A stretch of DNA of 64,000 nucleotides from Salinimicrobium sediminis (GCF_900215295.1 NZ_OCMF01000001.1:62001-126000), one strand, 5' to 3'. Numbered from the stretch's first letter, positions 8,647-18,577 are shown. Program-made: numbers and translations. Notes: generated from the letters alone by a model not told the origin.

Positions 8647-9824
8647 ATTTTACTCCTTTGTAAAACTTTTTTATATAAGCTTTCCATACCCCGGATCATC
8701 TGATTACTGGAATGCTGGTTCTCCACTTTTTCCCTTGCAGCTTTTCGAACAATTTCAATTGATTCTTCAGGCAAGGTGGTAAATAATTCGATTTGTCCTG
8801 CTAAAGCCGCCGGATCCCGTGTAGGCACGACCCATCCCTCCCTGTCATGAGCTATAAGTTCCTCAACACCCCCACAGGAAGTGCTAATTACCGGAATTCC
8901 AAGGACCATCGCTTCCACCAATACATTAGGTATCCCTTCTTCCAAACTTGAAACGATGAGTAGATCAGCTTCTGTCATAAGCTCGTAAACCTTCTTCTGA
9001 GGTAGTTTTCCTAAAATATTCACCCTCTCCTCCAGTTTGTACATATTTGTCAAAAATAGGATTTCCTCATTACCCTTACCTCCTATAATAGTTATTTCAA
9101 ATTCAACATCTTTTTTAAACAGGATTGCGCAGGCATGGATTGCATCGTGTAAACCTTTTTTCCAGTGTGGCCTGCCTACTGTAATAAGTTTCAGCTTCTC
9201 ATTTCTGGAATAATTTTCCTGAAATTGAAAACCTTGAAGGTCCAGTCCTGTGTAAACAACTTCATCTAACTTTGCAGGTGAATTCCATATCTTATCTCCC
9301 TCCTGAGATATGGCCTTAGAGACGGAATGAAAGCCTGATAATTTAGGGAAGATAGAGCTCAGTTTTTGAAAATAGCTATTATTAACAAATGGCTTTACGT
9401 TTATCTGATATCCCCGCTGACTAAGAACAACGGGATATTTTCCCTCATTTATCACCTCTTCCAACACCTCCAGAAGAGCCGGCCATTGAACATGAATAAT
9501 GTCCGGTTCTAATTCATTGAGCAGAACCTTTAAATTCCTCTTTTGCAGGTTTTTTCTATTGCCGAGAACAATTTTTTTAAAAGTGAAAAAAGTTGCAAAA
9601 ATGTTATAATCAAAAGCAATTTTAAGGCTTTGAAAAATTAACTGAATGTTATTTTGACTACTTCCAAGAGAAAGATATTTTAAATTTTCTTTGGATGGAC
9701 TTATGTTTCCTCCAAAGTGCAGGAGGTAAATACTATGTCCCTCTTCAGCTAAACCTTCCATTAATCTTCTTATAAAGACCGGGGGCTGCAAACTACCTTC
9801 AAATACTACAATTTTTAAAGGCAT
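8643..9824 (-). CDS. GT4-type glycosyltransferase
   Basis: A 393-residue GT-B glycosyltransferase. The C-terminal half has TVGRPHWKKGLHDAI near residue 217 and EEGIPNVLVEAMVLGIPVI, in which the two Glu residues lie seven apart as expected for GT4. The N-terminal half begins LKIVVFEGSLQPPVFIRRL. Its ATG shares one base with the stop of the upstream GT2 gene (TAATG arrangement at 9822-9826), and its end overlaps the asparagine-synthase-like gene by four bases. This indicates strong translational coupling. Sugar unknown. Confidence 0.9.
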   Translation of the reverse strand: MPLKIVVFEGSLQPPVFIRRLMEGLAEEGHSIYLLHFGGNISPSKENLKYLSLGSSQNNIQLIFQSLKIAFDYNIFATFFTFKKIVLGNRKNLQKRNLKVLLNELEPDIIHVQWPALLEVLEEVINEGKYPVVLSQRGYQINVKPFVNNSYFQKLSSIFPKLSGFHSVSKAISQEGDKIWNSPAKLDEVVYTGLDLQGFQFQENYSRNEKLKLITVGRPHWKKGLHDAIHACAILFKKDVEFEITIIGGKGNEEILFLTNMYKLEERVNILGKLPQKKVYELMTEADLLIVSSLEEGIPNVLVEAMVLGIPVISTSCGGVEELIAHDREGWVVPTRDPAALAGQIELFTTLPEESIEIVRKAAREKVENQHSSNQMIRGMESLYKKVLQRSKI

Positions 9825-10822
9825 TACTTTATCAAATTTTGAAAGACATTCTGAACAGAAGTGATTTCGGTTAAAACAGGTACTTCCCTTCTAAAGATCA
9901 GATAAACCCTATTCCTCTGCATTTTTCGGATTTCCTTTTCCTGAAACATAAGATTTTTTTCGAAGTAATCCTCAAGCTCCTTATTATCCTTCCCACAATG
10001 ATTTACTACCGAAATCAAAAACATTTTCAACTTCTCTACCTTTCTCCCGGAGAGATAAGTTTTGGGGTGGGAATCAAAATTCTCGTACTTTTTTATAAAA
10101 TCTTTGGCATCATAGGAGTGATAATGCAATAACATTCCCTTGACTAACGTGTTAGGCTTTTCACCTTCGTGATCGATAAAGCGATGAACATTAAATGGAG
10201 TTAAGCCTTTATTCAGGCGAATTGCCATTTTACCCATTTGATGACCATACCAATAAATATACTTCTCATGCCTGCTGGTAAATGGATTATAGAATTTTTT
10301 AAAAATATTTTGGAAATATCTTTTAAATCTGGGTTGAGATTTAAAACGAGTCTCTTCTGCGAAAACGTTGTGATAATTCTTCTTTGCCTGCAAAACTTCC
10401 TTCACCGGGAATTTTACCGCATTAAAGTCGACACTGATTTGGGAGAAAAAATCTTTAAGATTAGAAATTTTCTCTGTTCCGGTTGCTATTAATTCATCAG
10501 CATCGAGGGATATTAGCCATTCAAAACCATCTTTTTCTGCTTTAATTGATGCATCAAAAGCATTAAGGCATTGCCGGGCAGTATGATGTTCATCTGCCTG
10601 TCTCGTAAACTTTTCCAGATAAGAATATTGAAGCAAATTATCGGCAGAAACAGAATCGCTCATTTCTACAAAGTGCAAATCCTGAATATTGTCTCTCCCA
10701 TTGTCTGTAGTGTTATCAAAATAAACATACACCTTCTCTACTCCTATGGCGTGGTGATACAAAAGATTACTCCTTAAGAGACGCTCTTCGTTTCTTACAG
10801 TGAGAATTAATGCAATCTTCAT
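9824..10822 (-). CDS. GT2/GT92-like glycosyltransferase
   Basis: A 332-residue glycosyltransferase of the Glyco_tranf_2_4 kind. It opens IALILTVRNEERLL and carries ISLDADELI, where D107-x-D109 would bind the metal and nucleotide sugar. The middle stretch VYVYFDNTTDNG resembles GT92-like enzymes. It is a soluble single domain and lies in the packed operon, sharing one base with each neighbouring gene. Acceptor and donor are unknown. Confidence 0.8.
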   Translation of the reverse strand: MKIALILTVRNEERLLRSNLLYHHAIGVEKVYVYFDNTTDNGRDNIQDLHFVEMSDSVSADNLLQYSYLEKFTRQADEHHTARQCLNAFDASIKAEKDGFEWLISLDADELIATGTEKISNLKDFFSQISVDFNAVKFPVKEVLQAKKNYHNVFAEETRFKSQPRFKRYFQNIFKKFYNPFTSRHEKYIYWYGHQMGKMAIRLNKGLTPFNVHRFIDHEGEKPNTLVKGMLLHYHSYDAKDFIKKYENFDSHPKTYLSGRKVEKLKMFLISVVNHCGKDNKELEDYFEKNLMFQEKEIRKMQRNRVYLIFRREVPVLTEITSVQNVFQNLIK

Positions 10823-11736
10823 CAGGAAAGAATTTTTGTTTTAATTAATTCACTTTGATAACAGCAATAGAGTCTAAAATAATCAAGGGATAATTTCCTT
10901 TTTCTTGAAACGCGGTTTCTTACCCTTTTGAAAAACCGATGAATATAAGGATTAACCTTTTGATCCAGGGCTCCTTTTTCCTTTTTTGCAGCCAAACGAA
11001 TAAATCTTACGTGTTCCTCGAAATACCTGGTCAAATAATCCAGATCCTTTTCTTTAAGATTAGAAAGCCCTGAAGTTTCCTTTCTAAAATATGCTGTTGT
11101 TTCCTTATTATCAATAACTGATTCATGCTGGAAAAACTCAAAATAAAAAACACGATCTCCAATGAGCTGAAATGTGGAAAATTGTGACCTTGCTATTTCT
11201 TCTAATGCAGGAGCTCTAAAAACAATTGCACTTACATTTAGAACCGGACAAAATAAGATCTGTTCATTTCCCATTATCGATGCATTTTCTTTAAATACAG
11301 GATGCTGGATTCCCCCCTGAATTCCTTCCTGATTAAATTTAAGGGTCTTTGCAACACTTATACCGGCACCTTCTAGCTGCTGAACCTGGGTTTCAAGAAA
11401 ATTACTTTCACACCTATCATCACTTTCAGCGATCCAGATGATTTCCCCCCGGGCGAGTTCCAGGCCTTTTTTCCACTGCACAAAAGGACTTCCCGTATTT
11501 ATTTCATTAACCAGAAATTGCGTTACCTTTTCGTGATCCCGGTATTTTTCAAATATTTCAAGACTTTGATCAGTGGAAGCATCATCGAGAATGATCAGTT
11601 CAAAGTTTCTATAAGTTTGATTTAGAATACTATCCAACCGCTCCTGCAGATATGCAGCGTGATTATAGTTTGGAAGTATTACAGATACCAGAGGCCTCTC
11701 AAACATTTGCTTGTTACTGTTTAGAAGAATATTCAA
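10822..11736 (-). CDS. GT2 glycosyltransferase
   Basis: A 304-residue GT-A fold transferase. The fold start PLVSVILPNYNHAAYL is at residues 15-30, the LDDASTD block at 50-56 and the SDD metal site at 105-107 in IWIAESDD. The Met at residue 11 (11706) is an alternative start that brings the domain close to the N-terminus. It resembles the paralogue at 15818-16825 through most of its length (both have NYNHA, INTGS or KNTGS, and WIAESDD), so the two probably arose by duplication. It ends one base into the GT92-like gene. Confidence 0.88.
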   Translation of the reverse strand: MNILLNSNKQMFERPLVSVILPNYNHAAYLQERLDSILNQTYRNFELIILDDASTDQSLEIFEKYRDHEKVTQFLVNEINTGSPFVQWKKGLELARGEIIWIAESDDRCESNFLETQVQQLEGAGISVAKTLKFNQEGIQGGIQHPVFKENASIMGNEQILFCPVLNVSAIVFRAPALEEIARSQFSTFQLIGDRVFYFEFFQHESVIDNKETTAYFRKETSGLSNLKEKDLDYLTRYFEEHVRFIRLAAKKEKGALDQKVNPYIHRFFKRVRNRVSRKRKLSLDYFRLYCCYQSELIKTKILS

Positions 11737-12555
11737 TTAGGTATTTCGAAACAACATTGTCACCTGCATACAATGGTAAACCTGCTCGGGATCCTGTGCA
11801 TTCCAGTCATTTTCAATGAGTTTTTTAATTGTTTTCTCTTTATACGCAGCTTTTAAAGGCAGCAGGTTAATTAAAAGACCATATTTACTTTTACCCAGGA
11901 TTCCCCTCACTTCCTCAATTTTAAAGTGCCGCTCGAATTCTTTCATTGTCTTTTTAGTGAAAGGCCATTCCCAGTCTTTATCACTTTGAAAAGGCCTGTA
12001 TAATTTTCTCAGTACTTTCACAGGTGCACTTGTATCTAAGGGATCATAGGATATCACTGTACCACCAATTTTCAATTTCTGCTTGATTCTTTCCATTAAG
12101 ATCTCAAGATTCTCAAAATGATGCAAAACTCCATAGGCATATATAATATCAAAGTCTTTCTCTTTAAAATCTGAGGACAGGAAATCAACTGCAATTGCTT
12201 TTGCTCTTGGGCAATCTGCTTTTCTTAATTTTTTATTTAGGTCCTCAATAGCTCTGTCGCTAAGATCAATGCCAATGTATTCTTTGGCATTTTTTGCCAT
12301 GTAAAGGGAAAGCGCGTTTCCCCTAAGACATCCCAGGTCCAGGATCTTTTTATCACTAAGATCGCCAAGCCATACCTTGTGTTGCTCATATACCCGGGAT
12401 TTAATATTAAAAGTCCTTCTGAAAGGATCCAGAAACTTGTTTCGCAAACTGAACCACAGCCTGGTGGGCAGACTCTTTTTGGCCTCCCGTGTAGAATTAT
12501 AAAATTCCTTTTGCCTGTCATTGGCTTTAAGAACCTCATCTATGTTTTGCTTCAT
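11737..12555 (-). CDS. Class I SAM-dependent methyltransferase
   Basis: A 272-residue methyltransferase. Motif I is ILDLGCLRGNAL (residues 71-82), the acidic motif II is YIGIDLSD (93-100), and FDIIYAYGVLHHF lies in the motif IV region. It has the Methyltransf_11/25 pattern rather than the FkbM pattern, so it is a second chemical type of methyltransferase in the locus. Likely it methylates a sugar or a nucleotide-sugar precursor. It is directly joined to the GT2 gene downstream (no gap) and lies 2 bases from the GT4 gene upstream. Confidence 0.85.
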   Translation of the reverse strand: MKQNIDEVLKANDRQKEFYNSTREAKKSLPTRLWFSLRNKFLDPFRRTFNIKSRVYEQHKVWLGDLSDKKILDLGCLRGNALSLYMAKNAKEYIGIDLSDRAIEDLNKKLRKADCPRAKAIAVDFLSSDFKEKDFDIIYAYGVLHHFENLEILMERIKQKLKIGGTVISYDPLDTSAPVKVLRKLYRPFQSDKDWEWPFTKKTMKEFERHFKIEEVRGILGKSKYGLLINLLPLKAAYKEKTIKKLIENDWNAQDPEQVYHCMQVTMLFRNT

Positions 12556-12557
12556 TT

Positions 12558-13586
12558 CTATCCCTTTGATAAATCTTCATAAAAAGCTGTCACCTTCTGA
12601 GCAATTTTCTCCCAGCTTAGTCTGAGTGCTTTTTCGCGGGAAGAAATGGCCATTTCCAGTAAAGTTTCAGGTGTACTTAACAGGTGGACTATGGCATCAA
12701 TATAAGCAATATTCTCCCCTTTTGGTAGCAATACATTTTTTGTTCCCTCCATGTATGATCTATTTCCGCCTACATCTGTGCTCACTATTGGGAGGCCACA
12801 GGCCAACCCTTCCAGTAAGGAATTACAGGCAGTAACATTTTTGAGGGGTAAAAAGAGTAAGGAAGAAAGATTATACAATTGTTTTAATTCCTGATCCCCC
12901 ACATTTGAGTGAATTGAAATGCTTTTATGAGGTGTAATCCTGTTTTGGTGATCTTTAGGAAGCACTACATGCACCTTTAAACCCTTTACTTTTTCTGCAA
13001 TCCTGGGAATACAAAAATTAAAAGCATCAAAATCTCTGAGATGGTTACCTACAAAGATAATGGTGTTTGATTCTTTCTTTACTGGATCTGGTGTAAAAAA
13101 TCCAGTATCCACTCCATGTGGAATAAAAGCAATGTTCTGCAGTCGTAACTTTTCTTTCAGAAATTCAACCTGGTTCTCTCCAACTGCAATAGCCCCATGA
13201 AGGTTCTGCAATATTTTAAAGTCTGTTATAGTTTGATATAATACCTCCGGCGGCTTGTGAAATGTGCCGTAAAACTTTGTAACCGGGAAGAACTTCCTGA
13301 ATTTGACGAAATAACGTACATCCCTTTCTGCATTAAGGTAATGAACTACAGAGCTTTCCTTCCTGCTCCTTCGCAAATGATCCAATAATTCTGCTTCCTT
13401 CCAGACGCTCCCGGCATTGTACAAACCTCTTTTGTTGGAATGAGGCTTACTCACTAGTTTAGCCACATAATAAGGTAATCGGGTATTTCCATAAATGGAG
13501 GTTACAGGCATATAATCAGTCAACCTGCTATAACCAGATTTACCTGCATGGTTTTGGGAACGATGGTGAATATGGATCAGGTTCAA
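12558..13586 (-). CDS. GT4-type glycosyltransferase
   Basis: A 342-residue GT-B glycosyltransferase. The C-terminal half reads FVGNHLRDFDAF (about 178-189) and ACNSLLEGLACGLPIVSTDVGG (253-274, given here in part: the loop that cradles the nucleotide sugar). The first Glu of the usual E-x7-E pair is replaced by Ala or Cys, so only the second Glu (E259) is present, a modest departure from the family. It lies 2 bases before the methyltransferase gene and about 50 bases after the GT4 gene upstream. Confidence 0.85.
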   Translation of the reverse strand: MNLIHIHHRSQNHAGKSGYSRLTDYMPVTSIYGNTRLPYYVAKLVSKPHSNKRGLYNAGSVWKEAELLDHLRRSRKESSVVHYLNAERDVRYFVKFRKFFPVTKFYGTFHKPPEVLYQTITDFKILQNLHGAIAVGENQVEFLKEKLRLQNIAFIPHGVDTGFFTPDPVKKESNTIIFVGNHLRDFDAFNFCIPRIAEKVKGLKVHVVLPKDHQNRITPHKSISIHSNVGDQELKQLYNLSSLLFLPLKNVTACNSLLEGLACGLPIVSTDVGGNRSYMEGTKNVLLPKGENIAYIDAIVHLLSTPETLLEMAISSREKALRLSWEKIAQKVTAFYEDLSKG

Positions 13587-13634
13587 GAGAGTTTATTTTG
13601 TTTCTATTATGTCGAGGGTATAAAAGATATGAGT

Positions 13635-14774
13635 TCAGGCTTTAGTATGGTAAACTGAATCTACAGAATTTTCTAAAGCTTTGTATGTTGCCTGAATACT
13701 GAAAGACCGCTCCACCTTTTCCCTTGCTCTTTTAGACAAATAAATTTGTTTCTCCTTCTTCTTAAAATATTGAAGTATCTCTTCCCCATAATTTTCAGGA
13801 GAAGCTATAATTCCATCTTGTCCGTGCTCAATGATTTCTCCTGGACCACCCGAAGAACTCATTGCAGCCACAGGAGTTCCGCAGGCCATAGCCTCAACCA
13901 TAACCATTCCAAAGGATTCGCTCTTGCTGGGAAGCATCAACAAATCGGCTCCTTGATAATGACTTACCAATTCCAAATGTTCCATTTCCCCTAAGAAATG
14001 TACATTCTTTTCCAGCTGAAGCTTTAATACCAACTCCTTTAATTGAACAAAATAAACCTTAGAACTAACGGGGCCAATAATATCTAATTGAGCATTTAAA
14101 AAGCCATTCTCAACCAATTTTTTTAAAGCTTCCAACGCGAAATGTGTTCTTTTTAACTCCAAAATTCTTCCGACATATAATAAGTAAGGAGATTTATTAC
14201 ATTTTTCCACGGGAGTAAATACAGAACTATCCACACCCAATGGAAAAATATGAATATCTACATCTTTAAACAGATCAAGTTTCAGCATCTCCCTTTTCTG
14301 TAAAAGCGTATGAACCAGAATATGATGTGCATTTTTATAATAGTCCCTGTTTCTTTCATTATCACTGTAATGCTGTCCTCCCAACATGGCGATATACACT
14401 TTATCCCTGCTTTTAATTATCTTGGATAACTCATAAGAAAAAGGACTTGAATGGCCCGACATATTGATAATGGTGACATCAGGTGTGTTTTTATTATAAT
14501 ACCTTAAACAGGAGGTAGAGCTTTGTTTCTTCCATTTTTTATGATCCCCACTCCACTTATAAGTTACCGGGTAAAACCTATAGATGACATCTTCTATTTT
14601 TAAAGAGTATGCACGTGATCTTGAGGTGAAATATTCCATCGAACATTCAAAATTTCTCTCTTTTGAAAGAATTTGTAAAGCCTTCAAATGGGGCTGACTA
14701 TGAATAGTTGGCAGATTCTTTTCATTTAATCCTACTACCTCAGGAGTAAAGGGGTGAAGAATTGATATTCTCAT
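13635..14774 (-). CDS. GT4-type glycosyltransferase
   Basis: A GT-B glycosyltransferase of about 379 residues. The start chosen is the ATG at 14772-14774 (MRISILHPFTPEVVG), where the family's first beta strand begins; an open frame extends to 14840 but adds residues with no family resemblance. YVGRILELKRTHFAL begins the C-terminal half and SESFGMVMVEAMACGTPVA contains the E-x7-E signature. It would add one sugar to the glycan; the donor cannot be read from sequence. The gap of 87 bases to the next upstream gene (14862) leaves room for a short leader but no clear promoter is seen. Confidence 0.88.
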   Translation of the reverse strand: MRISILHPFTPEVVGLNEKNLPTIHSQPHLKALQILSKERNFECSMEYFTSRSRAYSLKIEDVIYRFYPVTYKWSGDHKKWKKQSSTSCLRYYNKNTPDVTIINMSGHSSPFSYELSKIIKSRDKVYIAMLGGQHYSDNERNRDYYKNAHHILVHTLLQKREMLKLDLFKDVDIHIFPLGVDSSVFTPVEKCNKSPYLLYVGRILELKRTHFALEALKKLVENGFLNAQLDIIGPVSSKVYFVQLKELVLKLQLEKNVHFLGEMEHLELVSHYQGADLLMLPSKSESFGMVMVEAMACGTPVAAMSSSGGPGEIIEHGQDGIIASPENYGEEILQYFKKKEKQIYLSKRAREKVERSFSIQATYKALENSVDSVYHTKA

Positions 14775-14861
14775 AAAACAAATATACTGATAACGGCAAA
14801 GGAGGAAGCCGGAGTTTAAGTTAAATAGAGGAATAGACAATTAATCTGATGTCCAATGAAG

Positions 14862-15821
14862 TTAATCAAAAAAATGTTTTAATCTTTTTTCAATTTTATA
14901 AGAGCCCTTCCCAATAAAGATAAAGATCCTACCCCAAAACAGTAGCTCTAAACTTAGTGCAAAATTAATCCTTCGAACTAACGGTACTAATTCACCTAAT
15001 ACATGTACTGAGTTTGACATTTGTCTCGTATCCAGCGATCTAAAAAACATCGACACAAGTTTTTTATAATAAAAATTTATAAGCTCAGTATCTTTCCTTT
15101 CAATGCCACGAGAAAGATTTTGAAGAGCGACATACATAACAGAGAACCTAAAAGCAGGATCAGGCTTTTCATTCTGCTTTGTTTTACTTGCATCGTGTTG
15201 GCGGTAAAGAAATAAAGGCTTATTGATAATAATATGAGAAGGTTCAGGTTCCCTATAAAAGATCCTAAGAAACAGTTCAGTTTCATCTCCATATTTCAGA
15301 CCAGGTACAAACAAAATTTTGTCTTTAAAAATTTTCCTGTTAAACAGAACGGAGTTAGTTACCAACTTGAGTTCATATAGTGCATAACTCCTAAACAAAC
15401 TAAAAGATTTTTTTAAGGACACTGCCGCTTTCCTGCTCAGCAATGGATCAACAGGAAAAAAGGAACAGATCAATACCTCCACTCCTTGGTTCATGTAGGG
15501 AGTGCGTTCAGAAAGAAAATCTGGCAACATCACATCGTCATCATCAAACCAGTTAATATAGTCACCTATACTCATTGCAAACCCATAATTCCTACAATTG
15601 TTAGCTCCATTTGTTAATGAATCAGGTCTTTTAAAATACTTTATGCGTTCATCCTTACTACAATAAAAATCAACTAGTTCTTTGGTATAATCCGTGGAGC
15701 CATCATCTACAATTATACACTCCCAGTTCGAATATTGCTGAACCAAAATAGAATCCATTGTCTCCCCCAGAAAAGCGCATCTGTTGTAGGTAGGTACAAT
15801 AATGGATACTAAGGGATTCAT
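14862..15821 (-). CDS. GT2 glycosyltransferase
   Basis: A 319-residue GT-A transferase beginning NPLVSIIVPTYNRCAFL. The VDDGSTD block and the DDDD metal site in INWFDDDDVMLPDFL are typical of GT2. The C-terminal third is basic and amphipathic, which may help it lie on the membrane. Its ATG overlaps the stop of the upstream GT2 gene by four bases (ATGA), a coupling seen repeatedly in this operon. Sugar specificity unknown. Confidence 0.9.
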   Translation of the reverse strand: MNPLVSIIVPTYNRCAFLGETMDSILVQQYSNWECIIVDDGSTDYTKELVDFYCSKDERIKYFKRPDSLTNGANNCRNYGFAMSIGDYINWFDDDDVMLPDFLSERTPYMNQGVEVLICSFFPVDPLLSRKAAVSLKKSFSLFRSYALYELKLVTNSVLFNRKIFKDKILFVPGLKYGDETELFLRIFYREPEPSHIIINKPLFLYRQHDASKTKQNEKPDPAFRFSVMYVALQNLSRGIERKDTELINFYYKKLVSMFFRSLDTRQMSNSVHVLGELVPLVRRINFALSLELLFWGRIFIFIGKGSYKIEKRLKHFFD

Positions 15822-16825
15822 TTGTTTCTCAGGACCTTTTTAATTTTATAACGAAATTTATAGGGATGCTGTTTAGGAGCAATTCTGGTAATTAAGGTAT
15901 ACAATTTCAACAGAAGATATTTTTGAAAAGATAAATATCCGGCCTTATAAAATCTGTTCAAAAGCTTTTCAATTTCCTGAAACAAGCCAAAATCAGTAAC
16001 CTTCAGGAAATTTTGCCTTAGATAATTATTAAAAGCTTGCTTGGATGCGGGAAACTTCATTAGTGCTGAAAAAAAATAATTTATAATATCTATTCTTTCC
16101 TTATATATAATTCCGTTTTCAAAATTTAGTGCTGTTGTATTTCTTCCATGGATTCGTCTGTAATTTAAAGGCCTGTTAAGATAGATCATTTTGTGTTTGA
16201 GGTATAGCGCAATATAGGCAAACTGGTCACCAGTGTTTTTATATTGCTCTAATTGTTCAAGATCAACCCTCTCTCTAAGCTTCTTTAGATCAAAAAGAAC
16301 AGAACTCGCATTTAAGATCAACATATTATCTATAAAATAGTCTGGGACCTTAGTATGATCGTCAAACCAGTAGAATTCCTGTTCTATTGAGGAAATGAGG
16401 GTGTGGCGTTCGGACACTTTTCCTTTCACATTTCCATGCTCATCTATATTAAATGAATCAGTAAAAACTAATCCGGCATTATCATGTTCTTCTGCCAGTT
16501 TTACAGTTTCTTCCAGAAAAGTTTCGTGAGCGAAGTCATCACTTTCTGCAATCCATAGATATTTTCCTGTAGCAAGATTAATCCCTTTAACCCATTGTCT
16601 AAAGACCGATCCTGTATTCTTCCCGTTCGAAATTACCGCCTTCACCCTCGGATACTCTTCGTACTGATTTAGAATCTCCAGACTTCCATCCGTAGAACCA
16701 TCGTCAAGTAAAAAAACCTCGAAATTAGAATAAGTCTGTTTTAAAACACTCTCAATTCTTTGCCTTAAAAAATCAGCATGATTGTAATTGGGGATAATCA
16801 CTGAAACCAAAGGAAAGCTGCACAT
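15818..16825 (-). CDS. GT2 glycosyltransferase
   Basis: A 335-residue GT-A transferase: FPLVSVIIPNYNHADFL at the start, LLDDGSTDGSLE, and the metal site in WIAESDD. It closely parallels the gene at 10822-11736 in motif wording, so these are paralogues. The stretch DRIxxY seen in other genes is absent; the C-terminal part is rich in Phe, Tyr and Lys. It is four bases overlapped with the gene downstream and 43 bases from the GT2 gene upstream. Confidence 0.88.
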   Translation of the reverse strand: MCSFPLVSVIIPNYNHADFLRQRIESVLKQTYSNFEVFLLDDGSTDGSLEILNQYEEYPRVKAVISNGKNTGSVFRQWVKGINLATGKYLWIAESDDFAHETFLEETVKLAEEHDNAGLVFTDSFNIDEHGNVKGKVSERHTLISSIEQEFYWFDDHTKVPDYFIDNMLILNASSVLFDLKKLRERVDLEQLEQYKNTGDQFAYIALYLKHKMIYLNRPLNYRRIHGRNTTALNFENGIIYKERIDIINYFFSALMKFPASKQAFNNYLRQNFLKVTDFGLFQEIEKLLNRFYKAGYLSFQKYLLLKLYTLITRIAPKQHPYKFRYKIKKVLRNK

Positions 16826-16868
16826 ACCGTTGTTTGATTTGGATCCCCAATTTAGGGAACCTCTATAC

Positions 16869-17723
16869 TTACCGACGAAGATAATGATATAATTTGCCTA
16901 TGGGATGGAATCGCTTTATAAGCTTCTTTTGGGTTTTATAATCCAGGTACCAGAAAAAATTCCTGTACAAGAGCCGGTAATACTTTTCGTAATCTTTCGA
17001 GATCTTGTTTTTATTGACATTCGTAGCCTGAGCAGGATGAATCCTGAAGGCAACTAATTCCTTGTCTACAATAAGGATCTTTCGGTGTTTTAATATGCGG
17101 TAGTAAAATTCAATATCTAAAACCTGTATCAGGTCTTCTCTAAAAAGACCTACTTTCTTTACCAGAGCACGTGAAAACAATACTGTGGAAGGTTCTCCCA
17201 CCTTGTTATTTTTTATGAATTTTTCATCCTTTAAAAACGCAAAATCCAAAGTATAAGATTCTTTGGTATTCAGCTCAATTCCCTCCTGAAGATTTCCAAA
17301 ATTACTTTTCCATCTCTCTGTCTCTGCAGAAGCTTCTCCTTCTACCAGGATGGATCGTTTACAGGCAACCAGTCCTACTTTTTCGTCACTGGTCAAGACA
17401 TTAACCAGTTCTTCCACGCAGGTTGGATAAAGAATGTCGTCCTGAAATAGAAACTTAATATATTCCCCACTGGCATTTTTTATGCAATTATTCCAGTTAG
17501 CCCCTATTCCCGAAGGTCGATGATGATATATATGGATAGGGATATCCGTTTTTTGCTTAATTTTTTTTATGCACTTAAGCGTATTATCTGTTGAAGCATC
17601 ATCTGAAATGATAATTTCCAGATTCGTATACGTCTGGGCGATTGCTGATTCCAGCGCTTCTAAAATATATTTTTCCCCATTAAAGGTGGGAATACAAATG
17701 GATACCAAGGGAAGGTTTTTCAC
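16869..17723 (-). CDS. GT2 glycosyltransferase
   Basis: A 284-residue GT-A transferase: LPLVSICIPTFNGEKYI, then ISDDASTDNTL and the FLFQDDILYPTC metal-site region. The C-terminal part contains the VGEPSTVLFSRAL stretch common in GT2 enzymes that act on cell-surface glycans. It lies 11 bases after the GT2 gene at 17735-18577. Donor and acceptor unknown. Confidence 0.88.
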   Translation of the reverse strand: MKNLPLVSICIPTFNGEKYILEALESAIAQTYTNLEIIISDDASTDNTLKCIKKIKQKTDIPIHIYHHRPSGIGANWNNCIKNASGEYIKFLFQDDILYPTCVEELVNVLTSDEKVGLVACKRSILVEGEASAETERWKSNFGNLQEGIELNTKESYTLDFAFLKDEKFIKNNKVGEPSTVLFSRALVKKVGLFREDLIQVLDIEFYYRILKHRKILIVDKELVAFRIHPAQATNVNKNKISKDYEKYYRLLYRNFFWYLDYKTQKKLIKRFHPIGKLYHYLRR

Positions 17724-17734
17724 TGAAGGAATAT

Positions 17735-18577
17735 TTACTTTTTGAATTTATGGGAAATGAATTTATGGGAAATGAACTTATGGATCCTAAGAATAAACCT
17801 TACCACTTTTAAAAATCCAGGCAAAACAACCGATTTTTTCTTTTGGGATTCTTCTATGGCGAGATTACAAATATCCCTCCTGGCTGCAGGAGGTAATTTT
17901 GTAAAACCATGAATAAGCAATTTTAAATTTTTCCGCTTAATAAAAAGTACATCTTCATTAAGTGAGCTTAAACCTCCATCAGCATAATACGCAATAGTTG
18001 CATCAGTATAGTACTTCTTAATACGTGAAGAATAGAACCACCGGATATTATGATCCCAATCTGCCCAAATTTTATATTTGAGATTAAACTTACCTATTTT
18101 TTGAAAAACACTTCTTCTAAAAAAGATGGATTGGTGACAAATGTTCTTAGTGGCCAGTTTGTAATATGAAAATTCTCCATCATATGGATGAGCAAACCTT
18201 GTGGATTGGACATTTCCATAAATCACATCATGTGTTTGAGCTGCTCGAAGAGAAAAAATCTTTTCTAGAACATGTGCACTAAAGAGTGAGTCATCACTTC
18301 CCATAAAAAAAAGCCATTCCCCTTTAGCTAAACTGATTCCTTTGTTCATGGCATCATATATTCCTTTATCAGGTTCGGAAACCACAGTGAGAACTTGAAA
18401 ATGCGATTTATATTTTTGTGCAATTTCTAGAGTGTTATCTGTAGACACTCCATCTATTATCAGAACCTCTAAATCCTTAAACACCTGTCTTTTAATACTG
18501 GCCAGGGCTATGGACAGAGTTGCACCCGAGTTGTAGGTGGGAATGATAACGCTTATAGTTGGTTTGGGTTGGATCAA
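17735..18577 (-). CDS. GT2 glycosyltransferase with repeat at C-terminus
   Basis: A 280-residue transferase of the WcaA/Glycos_transf_2 type: TISVIIPTYNSGATL, LIIDGVSTDNTLE and the metal site in FFMGSDDSLF. Late motifs CHQSIFFRRSVF and WADWDHNIRW match the family of GT2 enzymes that includes WcaE-like colanic acid transferases. The last 14 residues, HKFISHKFISHKFK, come from a 15-base tandem repeat at 17745-17780, so the tail is probably not conserved. Upstream there is a 170-base gap, which makes this a possible sub-operon start, although no TAnnTTTG box is clear there. Confidence 0.88.
   Translation of the reverse strand: MIQPKPTISVIIPTYNSGATLSIALASIKRQVFKDLEVLIIDGVSTDNTLEIAQKYKSHFQVLTVVSEPDKGIYDAMNKGISLAKGEWLFFMGSDDSLFSAHVLEKIFSLRAAQTHDVIYGNVQSTRFAHPYDGEFSYYKLATKNICHQSIFFRRSVFQKIGKFNLKYKIWADWDHNIRWFYSSRIKKYYTDATIAYYADGGLSSLNEDVLFIKRKNLKLLIHGFTKLPPAARRDICNLAIEESQKKKSVVLPGFLKVVRFILRIHKFISHKFISHKFKK
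17745..17780. repeat. 15-bp tandem repeat inside the end of a GT2 gene
   Basis: Two complete and one partial copies of the unit TTTATGGGAAATGAA occur in direct order, encoding HKFIS-HKFIS-HKF at the end of the GT2 protein on the minus strand. Because 15 is a multiple of three, changes in copy number keep the frame. Confidence 0.85.
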
